DNA of 64,000 nt, taken from positions 23,893,341-23,957,340 of the forward strand of contig NC_092575.1 of the NCBI RefSeq assembly GCF_037975245.1. The letters run 5' to 3'. This document shows, piece after piece, positions 22,500 through 33,965 of the stretch (its first letter is position 1; each line of letters opens with the position of its first letter). The DNA is from Apostichopus japonicus. Taxonomy: Eukaryota; Echinodermata; Holothuroidea; Aspidochirotida; Stichopodidae. Under the pieces are notes generated by a model, which did not search any database, was not told where the DNA came from, and saw only the letters and a program-made list of their open reading frames with translations. The position numbers and the translations under genes are program-made.

Positions 22500-25470
22500 A
22501 AGAAGTGATGATGTAGTGGTCATTTAAATTGGTCAAGCACACTTTGGACCTGGCAAGACGTATTATGGTACTCTTCTACACTGTCTTAAAAAATCATATG
22601 ACCCATCGGTTAGGTGGTCCAAGGCGTTCTGGTCTGGATTAGGGCCCAAAGCTTTTTCGTGGTCCCTTTTCACTCAATAAAGAAGCAATGATTTAGTGGT
22701 CATTTAAATTGGTCAAGCACGCTTTGGACCGGGCAAGACGCATTATGGTACCCTTCTACAATGTCCTTAGAGTTCATGTTAACCATCGGTTTGGTGGTCC
22801 AAAGCGTGCTGCATGGATTAGGGCCCAAAGCTTTTTCGTGGTCCGGTTACACTCGATGATGAAGTAATGATTTAATGGTCAGTTTAATTGGTCAAGCACG
22901 CTTTGGACCGGGCAAGACGCATTATGGTACTCTTCTACAATGTCCTTAGAGTTCATGTTAACCATCGGTTTGGTGGTCCAAAGCGTGCTGCATGGATTAG
23001 GGCCCAAAGCTTTTTCGTGGTCCCGTTACACTCGATGATGAAGTAATGATTTAATGGTCAGTTTAATTGGTCAAGCACGCTTTGGACCGGGCAAGACGCA
23101 TTATGGTACTCTTCTACAATGTCCTTAGAGTTCATGTTAACCATCGGTTTGGTGGTCCAAAGCGTGCTGCATGGATTAGGGCCCAAAGCTTTTTCGTGGT
23201 CCGGTTACACTCGATGATGAAGTAATGATTTAATGGTCAGTTTAATTGGTCAAGCACGCTTTGGACCGGGCAAGACGCATTATGGTACTCTTCTACAATG
23301 TCCTTAGAGTTCATGTTAACCATCGGTTTGGTGGTCCAAAGCGTGCTGCATGGATTAGGGCCCAAAGCTTTTTCGTGGTCCCGTTACACTCGATGATGAA
23401 GTAATGATTTAATGGTCAGTTTAATTGGTCAAGCACGCTTTGGACCGGGCAAGACGCATTATGGTACTCTTCTACAATGTCCTTAGAGTTCATGTTAACC
23501 ATCGGTTTGGTGGTCCAAAGCGTGCTGCATGGATTAGGGCCCAAAGCTTTTTCGTGGTCCCGTTACACTCGATGATGAAGTAATGATTTAATGGTCAGTT
23601 TAATTGGTCAAGCACGCTTTGGACCGGGCAAGACGCATTATGGTACCCTTCTACAATGTCCCTAGAGTTCATGTTAACCATCGGTTTGGTGGTCCAAGGC
23701 GTGCTGCATGGATTAGGGCCCAAAGCTTTTTTGTGGTCCCGTTACACTCAATAAAGAAGTAATTATTTAGTGGTCATTTTAATTGGTCAAGCACGCTTTG
23801 GACCGGGCAAGACGCATTATGGTACCCTTCTACAATGTCCTTAGAGTTCATGTTAACCATCGGTTTGGTGGTCCAAGGCGTGCTGCATGGATTAGGGCCC
23901 AAAGCTTTTTCGTGGTCCCGTTACACTCGATGATGAAGTAATGATTTAATGGTCAGTTTAATTGGTCAAGCACGCTTTGGACCGGGCAAGACGCATTATG
24001 GTACTCTTCTACAATGTCCTTAGAGTTCATGTTAACCATCGGTTTGGTGGTCCAAAGCGTGCTGCATGGATTAGGGCCCAAAGCTTTTTCGTGGTCCCGT
24101 TACACTCGATGATGAAGTAATGTTTTCATGGTCAGTTTAATTGCTCAAGCACGCTTTGGACCGGGCAATACGCATTATGGTACTCTTCTACAATGTCCTT
24201 AGAGTTCATGTTAACCATCGGTTTGGTGGTCCAAAGCGTGCTGCATGGATTAGGGCCCAAAGCTTTTTCGTAGTCCCGTTACACTCGATTATGAAGTAAT
24301 GATTTAATGGTCATTTAAATTGGTCAAGCACGCTTTGGACCGGGCAAGACGCATTATGGTACTCTTCTACAATGTCCTTAGAGTTCATGTTAACCATCGG
24401 TTTGGTGGTCCAAGGCGTGCTGCATGGATTAGGGCCCAAAGCTTTTTCGTGGTCCGGTTACACTCGATGATGAAGTAATGATTTAATGGTCAGTTTAATT
24501 GGTCAAGCACGCTTTGGACCGGGCAAGACGCATTATGGTACTCTTCTACAATGTCCTTAGAGTTCATGTTAACCATCGGTTTGGTGGTCCAAAGCGTGCT
24601 GCATGGATTAGGGCCCAAAGCTTTTTCATGGTCCAATTACACTCATTAAAGAAGTAATGATTTAGTGGTCATTTAAATTGGTCAAGCACGCTTTGGACCG
24701 GGCAATACGCATTATGGTACTCTTCTACAATGTCCTTAGAGTACATGATACCCATTGGTTAGGTGGTCCAAGGCGTGCTGCTTGGATTAGGGCCCAAAGC
24801 TTTTTCGTGGTCCCGTTTCACTCATTAAAGAAGTAATGATTTAATGGTCATTTCAATTGGTCAAGCACTCTTTGGACCGGGCAAGACGCATTATGGTACT
24901 CTTCTACAATGTCCTTAGAGTTAATGTTACCCATTGGTTAGGTGGTCCAAGGCGTGCTGCATGGATTAGGGCCCAAAGCTTTTTCGTGGTCCCGTTACAC
25001 TCATTGAAGAAGTAATGATTTAATGGTCATTTAAATTGGTCAAGCACTCTCTGGACCGGGCAAGACGCATTATGTTACCCTTCTACAAGGTCCTCAGACT
25101 TCCCATGACCCATTGGTTGGGCGGTCCAAGGCGTGCTGGATTTGATTAGGGCCCAAATGTTTTTATTTCAGTTCCCGTTACATTTATTTAAAAAAAATGT
25201 TGATTTAATGGTCATTTTAATTGGTCAAGCACTCTTTGGACCGGGCAAGACGCATTATGGTATCCTTCTACAATGTGTTAAGAATTAATATGACCCATTG
25301 GTAAGGTGGTCCAAGGCGTGCTAGTCTTGATTAGGGCCTAAAGTATTTTTTTTACATTAATTTAAGAGCTGATGAAGTACTGGTCATTTTAGTTGGTCAA
25401 AAACTATTTGGACCGGGCAAGATGCATTATGGTACCCTTCTACATAGTTATTAGAGTTCATATGACCCAT
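22500..25470 (-). repeat. Right arm array, inverted 179-bp unit, about 17 copies
   Basis: The marker ATTATGGTAC recurs about every 179 bp from near 22563 to near 25430. Units between about 22.8 and 24.3 kb are almost identical, whereas those beyond 24.6 kb and the innermost one are diverged. Each unit holds both AGCACGCTTTGGACC and its complement, for instance at 22895-22909 and 22975-22989. Confidence 0.95.
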
Positions 25471-25656
25471 GGGCCATAGATAAACCTCTTTCCACGACCA
25501 TATGTTGAACATCTTGTAAGAAAGCTTTTGTCTTGCCAGAGGTGTTACGTCGATACCATTGTTGAATACGTAACTGAATAGGTAGCAGTTACTCATTCGC
25601 GAATGTCGAACGAGGAACGGGGAATAAGTATCTAACTTCACACCGGTACTTTAGTG

Positions 25657-25996
25657 TTGAGAATGCACTGCAGTACCCAGTAGAAGCCTATAGGCTACTC
25701 ACTGTCATTGCACTTGTGTATTGCGAAACGCCAACGTGACAACGGTAGCGTTACACTAACCATAATACAGTACTAGTGCCAGTGGCCTAACAATTAACTT
25801 TAATTTTACCTTCTAGTTAAAGGAATAACAGGTAGGCCGATGATGCAGTTAATACCTCCATTCTTCTAAAGACCTTCTTGGGTGATTTACGGTTGAAAGT
25901 TGCTTAGAGTGATCGTATGAAACTATGCCAAGCCCAGCAAGCTGCCGTTGCCTCTCGGTTTCCAAATTGAAGTGAATCGAATTGGGTTAAAATACA
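25657..25996. other. Flank between foldback 3 and right subterminal cluster
   Basis: No recognised gene or repeat. Confidence 0.4.
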
Positions 25997-26235
25997 TTAG
26001 TCCGTCGACACCGACTAAGCTACGATTATGGCGTAAATCGGGTGTCCGTATCGTTCTTAGTCCATGGGTTAAAATACCTTAGTCCGTCGCCACCGACTAA
26101 GCTGCGATTATATTTTCCTTAGTCAGTGTAAACTAACTAAGAAGCAGCGATGAAACGAAGATTTTTGCTAGTCCGGGTGCATTGACTAACGTTAAAGACT
26201 AATTTAACGTTAGTCCGTGGCAATATTGACTAGTT
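25997..26235. repeat. Right subterminal cluster, about 12 CGACTAA/TTAGTCCG motifs
   Basis: TTAGTCCGTCG, ACCGACTAAGC and variants occur about 12 times in both orientations. Part is a direct duplication (around 25990-26030 and 26065-26110). The motif is the same as at 12779-13145, which is the main reason for pairing the two clusters. Confidence 0.8.
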
Positions 26236-26248
26236 TATTTTTTCAGTG

Positions 26249-29200
26249 CAGGAAAGCGGCTAGAGCCTACTGTAGACAGATTGTGGCCAATCGCAAAGTA
26301 TCTTCCCTGATTGTTAAATTAATACGAACTTGTGCAACATTTGCATTGCTCAAACCAATAAAAGAGCTGGTGAAGTCTGAAGGAAAAGATTGGATTGTAT
26401 TTTGATTATTTTCAGGTTTTACATCATTCAATTTGAAAAGAAAATGAAAGCCAGAACCTATATTGACATTGAATGAACACGATGCCAGTATGTTAGGATA
26501 GGCCTTCTATATCTGGAAAACCAGATTAGCCAGTTTTCTTCAGCTAGGTCTGCATTAAGTAAAAGACCTATTCTTAAACTAGTTCCAGTGCAGTACGACT
26601 GGTCTGTTCCAGCCTGATGGATTTGTGAGCAGAAGCAGAATTTGAAGCACTGCAGTCAACTTCTTGTCCAATCACTATTCATCATTATTTCTGAATCCAT
26701 TGCATGACTACCTCAACTATTGTGTCCTGTTTATTTTGTGTATCAAATCAATGACAGTTAATCATACTTAAGCTCTGTGTATATCTGAGAAATAAAATGA
26801 CCCCAAAATATTTTTCCTTCTGTACCCACAAAACATACAGTTAACTTACATCAAAGGAAGCTTATGGTATCCTAGGCTTCCTATATAAGATTTTAGTGTT
26901 TCCAAAACATTTTAACATTGTGAGTACTGAAAAAGTAAAAGAAATGACTATTGATTTAAAAAAAAAAATGTCATTATAGATGGGTAGCAGGTGGAACATG
27001 TAAAATGTACCTAGGTCTTCAACATACGTTTGGAGGAATGTTTTATAATGCTATGATTTGTGGAATTTGGAGATACGTGATTCCTTAACCTAAATTTCAA
27101 ATGACACAAAATATAGGGTGCAGTGTATGTCTCTTGGGATATCTGGCATGATAACCTAGCTAAAGCTGACACAATGTCCTGCAAGTACTGTCATTTTATC
27201 AAGTTCTTTAAACTTGTTCAACAATTGAGCACCGTTGTTTTAAAAGTTGAATTTATTTTGTTCCCTTTTTCATTTACATTTATTGAAGAGTTTAAACACC
27301 TCACCAGAAGCGAGAGGCTTCAGAGATTTGGAGAGAGATGGAGGACCTCAGGATTAGAGGGCGCTGTTTAGAGCCAGGGCCAGAAGCCTCCCAATCCCCA
27401 GAGACCAAAAATGGAGGAAGAAAGAATGGACGCGGACCACAAAGAAAATACTATCAATGGTAAATATTCATGCTTTCAATATGCCACAAAATTCTCGATT
27501 TTAAAATGAGAAATCTTATCCCATTGCCATAAACTACTGATTTGTACTTCAAACTGTGTTTGCTTTATAAATAAAATGTGTCCAAGGTATAGTGTCAGCA
27601 GCTGTAGCACTGTTAGCTGTACTACCATTGCACTCCCTATAAAAACTTTATCAGTACATCCCTGTACTGTGTCCAATGCACCAAAAATGTTTGGTGATAA
27701 TGTGATAATTCAAAGTTAGCCAATCAAGTTCCAAAATATTGTTGTTTCATTTCACATTACCATTTTACCTATAATACAGTACCCTTAAAAAAATCTGTAT
27801 AAGCAATGCAACTGTGTCACGTAATATGTAATATTTGTGGCTTGTACAGTTGTATGATAACTTCACGTATTTAACACCTCGGCAAGAATGTGGGATACAA
27901 TACATTCAACTTGCAGAGGAAAATATTGCATCTTGTTACATATAATGTCAGACAGGTCTATTTACATACTGTACAGGACATATAATATAAATATACGGTC
28001 AGATAAGAATTCAAGATAATATCCACTTAGTTCATTGGCTTTGTTTATATATCAACGTACTCAACAAGCATCATACAGCCCATTGGCCAGCGTTTCTCCA
28101 CATTATAATTACGCATAGTTGTAACATGTTTACAGGATACTTTTTAATCTGAGCTCTGCTTCCTGATCAAAAGGAAAGGAAATTATGGTACTTATTAGTC
28201 ATGCAAGTATGCCAAATGTATTTCATGGAAGTCTTACCAAGGAAACTTTGGTGGGCTCATCCTACGGTATTAAGCATTTTTGCCTTTTACTTTCCCTTTT
28301 ATATTACTTGCAATGTTTGTGCAGTAATTCCTCAAGTTTTTGATCTCATGTGATGTAAAATAAATTGAACATTATCAGATATCAATTATTTTATTGAACT
28401 ACAGATTGACAAACTAAAAGAAATGATACCAACGACTGAGGGATATTTGGTCCTGAGTGCCGGAAGTGAGATTATGTCCTACGGAACATCAAAGGAACAA
28501 TGTTCCTTAACGAGTACCCATGGACTGGCCACAGAGTCATTCAGAGCCTTCCTTAATCGTTAGTGATACATTGAGAAAGCATTTGGGGTAGCGACAAAGT
28601 CCATCACTCACAATATTTGAAGGCTTGATAAGAGTACAGATGGACCAAGGTACACTATTGATATTGAACAAGGAAGAAAATTCAATTTGCAGTGTTGGCA
28701 TGTACACATGGAATTATACCAAATATATTTGGTATCATGTTATGCCACCGAATATAAATATTAAATGCAGTGAAATCCAAAAGTCCACCTATTTGTACAT
28801 AGTTATTCAGTTTGAAAGGACAGTCTTGGATCAATTTTTTGCTTTAAATGTTGAATTTGCATGATTTTTAAACATGATTTTGTTCCAAACCATTCACTTT
28901 GGAATATGTTGGAATCTGGGTCATATTGCCAGTATGATAATGATATCATTTCATTAGTGCAGAAGTATTTTTCAATATGAATCCATTTATAGGTTTTAAT
29001 TACTGATACCGGAAGTTTTCTTCTAGCTTTAATTGAACAGACTAAAGAATGAAGGATTCCAAAACCATTCATTTTTGTGACAAGTTGTAATGCATTTAAA
29101 ATATTTTACTCAAGACTACAAAGGAAAAAGTTATTGCATTGAGTTCCACTTAGTATGTAACAATAGGTAGTCCAGTCAACTTAGTTAACAAGCAACCCCT

Positions 29201-29323
29201 CCAGCCCCCCTCCCTTGCCATTTGACCCCACAGTATTGAAATGTAACCTGTACTTGAGAAGTTTTCCTTATTTTATGACTTGTTTGGTCTATAGCAAATT
29301 TAATGTTATGCTTTGTGCAAGCC
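26249..29323. other. Low-repeat intergenic or intronic DNA
   Basis: Open pieces with possible splice signals occur: one ending at a GTAAAT donor at 27459 and one after a CTACAG acceptor (28405-28563, 52 codons and a stop). Their phases do not join and they show no known domain, so no gene is called. No transposon ends were recognised. Confidence 0.4.
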
Positions 29324-29430
29324 TTAAAGGTATGCTGCAATTGGCCCCAAATGTGCTAGACTTTCAAATATGGTCACCTTTAGTCAAAATTCCTTAACTA
29401 TAATTTGGGGCCAATACAAACTACCTTTAA
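29324..29430. mobile_element. 107-bp MITE bounded by TTAA
   Basis: The edges are inverted repeats of about 28 bp (AAAGGTATGCTGCAATTGG and, inverted, AAAGGTAGTTTGTATTGG, both running into CCCCAAAT). TTAA lies at 29324-29327 and 29427-29430. A longer relative is at 9304-9557. TTAA borders are seen in piggyBac-type elements, but the TIR alone does not settle the superfamily. Confidence 0.6.
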
Positions 29431-29705
29431 CTTTATTCAAAAACACAATACTGCTTATAATACTTGGGAATTGTGCCATAAAATATTACTTTGTTAGTAG
29501 TAAAATTTAAACCACAAACCTCGCTATGAACTGGAGTTGTATGTCCTTACATTAACCTCTGTCCTTGGTCACATATATAATTTCACAATTATTGAACTTA
29601 ATGAGAAGGGTTGCTGCCTGACATGCATGTATTGTGTGGATGTGTTTCGAGAGAACTTAATTTTCATTAGTGACCTCGCAGCTGTTTCCTCAAACTACTT
29701 CTACA
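29431..29705. other. Short spacer, nothing recognised
   Basis: No supported feature between the MITE and the next hAT-like element. Confidence 0.4.
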
Positions 29706-30931
29706 CAGGGGCGTCGTGCGAAAATAAATTTTGGGGGGCCCGTGAGCAGGTGATGACTATCTAAGCGGAGCGCCACCACAGGTTGGCGCGCAGCGTACAA
29801 GAAAATTTGTCGTCTGGCAGACCCCTCAGATTGCAGGAAACGGCACTGCCCGTGCCTTAAAGCAGTAAGCAACACCCCTAAAATTGATAAAAATTTCCGG
29901 CAATTTTTTATTTTGGGAAATATTCTCGAAGGAAGTGATCGCCATTTATTCCTCAGTTTACCAATTCCTCGTCTCCCAGAAGCGCCCAAAATTTAAGAAA
30001 TCGAAACATTTTTGTGTTGGCTGATCCATGATCGCCGCCCATATGCATGCCCGTGAGAAGTGGTGACTGGGTGAAGAAAAGCTACAGTATGCCGTTTGAA
30101 AACATGGGCAAAAAAAGCGAAAGTAGCGAAACCTAAGGTAAAACGTGCGATAACGAAGTGATTATTTTCCAGGTTAATTGTGACTGTATTTGTAATGATT
30201 ATTATTATTTTTTTTTTCGAAACTACCTTTTCGAACATGAGGAAAATTTATCCTGGTGGACCTTTTAGCGAACTGATTGCATTACTTAAGAAGAAGTTCA
30301 CATGGAGTCCCATAATCTCTGTTCACTACATTTATCTTAACTTTCCGAACTTTGTTACAGGCTTAGAAAACAATTAAAAATTTGCCATTTTTTTCATAGA
30401 AAATTGACTGACTTTGGCAAATGTAACGGGTTGCACTTACTCTGGGACTACGTATATATAATATTGTTCAACGATGGCAGCGTTGATGGCACATTTGGTT
30501 CATTATTTATCAACCAGTAATTATTTAACTGTTTCGATTGACTGAATATCAACAATTAACAACCATTGACCAAGCAGTCAACAGAAGCCCCATTTCTCGT
30601 AGGCCCTACAAGAAATTCAGTTGCTGATACTGTTCTCATGCAACGTCGCTGGGTTAGGTTCCAAAATGAGTCAATGGCAGTCTGCTTGCACGCTTCCGAG
30701 CGGTCGGACAAGCATATTCAAAGGCAATGGCATTACTAATCCCGATATGTTGTCTTTGAGGTGTACGTGTGGAAAATCCGCAACGACCATCAAAGAGCAA
30801 TTGACTATTTAGTCTACTTTTCGATTTCGAAAACACTTTTTTTTAAATTATGACAAATATTTTAGGACACCTTTGACAAAATTTGGGCGGGGGGCCTGTG
30901 CCCCCGGGCCCCAATGGGCACGACGCCACTG
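29706..30931. mobile_element. hAT-like element, 1.2 kb
   Basis: The left end CAGGGGCGTCGTGCG and right end GGGCACGACGCCACTG (finishing at 30931) are inverted repeats. Subterminal G- and C-runs match the other small hAT elements here, and the shared GC-rich 43-bp motif is present in reverse at 29756-29798. No clear 8-bp target duplication is visible, so it may be old or end-trimmed. No transposase frame was seen. Confidence 0.7.
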
Positions 30932-30933
30932 CT

Positions 30934-31166
30934 AAGTTGCTTTATCCTCCAAACTTTACAAAGTCCTCAAGATATGAAGTAGAATGACTACATGGCTCAT
31001 CACTTATCTCTGGTTAGAGTTACCGAAGCCTTCATGTACAAATGACACTTACTTGATTGTTCTTACCTTGCTACATCCTCCTAATTCCAATTGCCTCTAG
31101 TGTGGTATGACTGCGTGGCTCATAGCTTACCTCTGATTAGAGTTCCCGAAGCCTTCATGTACATAT
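30934..31166 (+). repeat. Tandem duplication of about 120 bp
   Basis: The block ending GAAGCCTTCATGTACA at about 31042 is repeated ending at about 31164. The copies are moderately diverged, including GGCTCATCACTTA and GGCTCATAGCTTA. Confidence 0.75.
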
Positions 31167-31169
31167 GGC

Positions 31170-31245
31170 TAGGGATGCACCGGATCCAAATTTTTGGATC
31201 CGGCCGGAACCGGATTTTGCCGGATAGTACATGAAATCCAGTCGG
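31170..31245 (+). mobile_element. hAT terminus fragment
   Basis: TAGGGATGCACCGGATCC followed by repeated GGATCCGG / CCGGAACC motifs is a typical hAT end. The opposite end is absent; sequence passes straight into the TA microsatellite. Probably a truncated copy or one disrupted by microsatellite growth. Confidence 0.5.
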
Positions 31246-31457
<212 letters not shown>

Positions 31458-31713
31458 TTTTCAATTATATATATTCATTTGCCTTTGTCGTTTACCTCCA
31501 TTTCATTAACATAAAGTCTGTTCAAAGTATCTCTTTCGCGATCCGGCTTTAGGAATCACAAATGATTTCGAGTTAGTTAGCATCATGTTTGATCCATAGA
31601 ATAGGGCAAATATGTCACCAAAACAGAACTAGTATTGTTCGATACAGGTGACTAACGCCTACAGTGGAATTACGACCTTCTTTACCGGTTTCGAACCTCT
31701 GGACATACAATCA

Positions 31714-31784
31714 GCGTCCATAGCCTAGTGTTTAGGGTGTCCGCATATAAAGCAGGAGCCCGGGTTCGAATCCCGGTGGAGGTT
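31714..31784 (+). tRNA. tRNA-like sequence, probably tRNA-derived SINE head or tRNA pseudogene
   Basis: An A-box-like TAGCCTAGTGTTTAGGG and a B-box GGGTTCGAATCC lie at tRNA-like spacing. Acceptor ends GCGTCCA and TGGAGGT pair at 6 of 7 positions, counting one G-T. The T-arm is a perfect 5-bp stem with a 7-nt loop. The D-stem has a mismatch and the anticodon stem a bulge, so a functional tRNA is unlikely. A TTTTTT run (31789-31794) could end pol III transcription. Confidence 0.5.
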
Positions 31785-31831
31785 GGAAGTTTTTTCACTG
31801 TTCTGGATTTTCCAGATCATGGCGTTTCAAT

Positions 31832-31873
<42 letters not shown>

Positions 31874-31878
31874 TTAGT

Positions 31879-32824
31879 TATGGTGGCATTTTGTACAGTG
31901 TCTGTATCCATCTGCAAATGTGCTTTCCTATCTCAAAAATGATAAAGGATAAAAAAGTGTCGAATATATGATACTTTGTGGCTTATATGCCAAAGTGTAT
32001 AAATAAAAGAACACGCGAGTGTGTAAATGGAGGTGGTGGGGGGGGGGGGTCGTAGACTTTGTGTCATTTTAGACCACTTTAGAATTGATCCGAAGAATGG
32101 TTTAGGAAGGTTGTTTACTGGTAAGAAGCTTGTTTTCCAAGTGTCAAAAACCTTAGGGCTCTCCTTTAAAACAATGTACAATGGTCATGATATGGCAAAT
32201 TGAAGATGACATGAATGTTCCACATGTCAGATATCTAATGAGGGGGTTGGGGTTTACCTAGTAAGAACTTCTACACTGGGGCTCTATAGAAATTGTTACT
32301 TTGACGATTTAGTGTGTAAGTCTATGAGGCATTTCCTTGGACTACATGCTGTACCTTTATACGGTAGGTTTACCGTACAATGTACTGCGCGCTAAAGGGA
32401 GCTGATGTGGCGTATTTTGCTGTAAAAGTTAATATCGTTTCTGATTCATGTAGCCAATATGTGGTTACTGTGCTACAGCTAGTGCCAGTGTGTATTAAGG
32501 TGTGTTTGGGTGCGTGTGTGTGTGGGGGGGTGGGGGGTTCTAAGTAAGGATAGCAGATATGCGCAAACAACACATATGGAGATCCGCAATACTACATGTA
32601 TGCACAAAACATACACATCTGGGTTACCATCTCCCCTCCTTCAACTCTACTTAGAAAATTCACAGCTGCTGTATTAAAGTATAGTTGCAGAAAGATGAAA
32701 AAAACCTTAATTGCGTGCAATCGTGCAGTAGACACTCTTTGATATTATAGAGCGTATTTTCAACCATCCCAGAAAGAAGCGACATTATATGCTCAATAAT
32801 CTGTTTAAAAACGACTAAATTACT
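31879..32824 (+). repeat. Segmental duplication, copy 1
   Basis: It matches 35749-36517 in direct orientation with high identity, for example GGCTTATATGCCAAAGTGTA and CGCGCTAAAGGGAGCTGATG in both. It contains about 183 bp (32129-32311) missing from copy 2. A TA microsatellite sits at its left edge (31837-31870) and a hairpin at its right edge. No gene is recognised in it. Confidence 0.9.
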
Positions 32825-32863
32825 AAATTATTATATTGGCTTAGCCTAATATAATAATTTAGT
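32822..32863. repeat. Hairpin at the right edge of the duplication
   Basis: ACTAAATTATTATATT pairs with its complement, then GGCT with AGCC around a single T, with one bulged base. Copy 2 lacks it. Confidence 0.85.
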
Positions 32864-33599
32864 GAAAAATTGAACACATTTAATAAATTTTATGTAATGT
32901 ATTACATAAGTCCGATAATATTCCACAATAAATAATAATATTAGGCATGAAACAAAAGAGGTGCACAGGACGAAAAAAATATGAAAGACAACAAGCTTTA
33001 CTTTATTGAAGAAGTTCGTGTGTAGCAGGCTTTGTTCACTGTGGTTTTTAACGACATAAGTCCAGTGAGATAATTCAGGTATAGGCTAACTAATTGTGTA
33101 TGAAGACTGATATATAGCTCGTCTTAAAATACAACGAAAGCAAAGGAGCGAATTGAAGCTACAACATGAGGTCGCATGTTGTAGCCTGTATAGTATTTAA
33201 TTTGTGTGTAAAATATTGAACTTCGTGAATTGACAGGGCTTTACTTTTGAATAGTTGCGGACTTGCCTGCTGCATGCGTTTTAGTGGTACATGTACTCCA
33301 TTCAATCGTCCCCTTTAAGGGAGGAAATGTTTACACAATCGATAACAATCAGTCAATTTCTCACCGTAGAGAACTTTCATTTTATGAAAATTAATATACC
33401 TTGAACACGTATAATCTTGCTAGTTACAAAGCGTTACGTCACAGAAACATTTCCACAGCCTGAGAAGGGTAGGTGGAGGGGTAGGTTAGGTGGAGGGGTA
33501 GGAAGGGACTTGGGTAACTTCCTTTTTCAAAACTGTGAATACATAGTGATCCGCGTTGGCGATCGTTGTTTTGTATTAGGTTATCAGGGAAAGTAATTC
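32864..33599. other. Intergenic, no recognised feature
   Basis: A small G-rich local duplication (GGTAGGTGGAGGGGTAGG) occurs at 33468-33502. Nothing else. Confidence 0.4.
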
Positions 33600-33965
33600 A
33601 CTGTGATCTGAAATATTCGTAGAAATGTTAAAACCGTACTTAGTTAACGATTTAATCGACAACGAACAGAATAACCAGATAATTGTTAGCATAACCGAGG
33701 GCAATACGAGTAACCGGTTTCTATGCTAGGATTAACAGTAAAATATTGAAGAAAAAACGACAACGATTAGCATAACCGATAGGTATAAACAAAATAACCT
33801 ATCAGCAATCCGGGTAAATGGTGACTGTGCTAGGATAAACCGAAACGATCAGAAAAACCGGATAACTATCAGAATAACCGATAACCGTTGGAATAACCGA
33901 CATCCATGAGAACTTATAACCGATGATAACGGTCTGAGAATAACCGACAAGTTATCTTACTATCC
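33600..33965. repeat. Cluster of degenerate ATAACCGATAAC motifs
   Basis: AACCG occurs at least 11 times, usually as AATAACCGA or GATAACCG, with irregular spacing and no fixed period. It ends near 33962 (CTTACTATCCGAC). Confidence 0.65.

Larger units (their letters stand above)
16952..25647. mobile_element. Foldback 3: 8.7-kb MULE/FB-like element with perfect 9-bp TSD
   Basis: The ends begin ACCGGTGTGAAGTTAGATAC (16952) and are mirrored at the right end finishing at 25647. The 9-bp ACTTTAGTG flanks both sides (16943-16951 and 25648-25656). The outer 180 bp or so are near-identical inverted repeats. Next come long arms of a 179-bp tandem unit, direct on the left and inverted on the right, about 11 and 17 copies. 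A 9-bp duplication with very long TIRs fits Mutator-like elements or the FB/TU foldback class. The centre (about 19.0-22.5 kb) has no transposase frame and carries a separate hAT insertion, so the element is non-autonomous. Open frames at the termini (16925-17110 and 25384-25641) are the TIR itself. Confidence 0.88.
12756..26248. mobile_element. Candidate CACTA-like composite element, 13.5 kb, carrying nested insertions
   Basis: The left end starts CACTGAAAACTTAAATT at 12756 and the right end finishes TTTATTTTTTCAGTG at 26248, so both ends read CACTGAAAA inward. Each end is followed by a dense cluster of a CGACTAA / TTAGTCGG motif in both orientations. Subterminal arrays and CACTR ends are hallmarks of the EnSpm/CACTA superfamily. 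Flanks share a dinucleotide CA (12754-12755 and 26249-26250), which is weak support for a target duplication. No transposase is seen. The alternative is that the two clusters are independent halves of separate MITEs. Confidence 0.4.

Noticed and set aside
27286-27459. Possible exon ending in a GTAAAT donor
   Set aside because: Joining it to 28405 gives an immediate stop, and no domain is visible.
28405-28563. Possible exon after a CTACAG acceptor, with IEKAFGVATKS in another frame recalling Harbinger transposases
   Set aside because: Too short, needs a frame change, and the resemblance is weak; no partner exon in phase.
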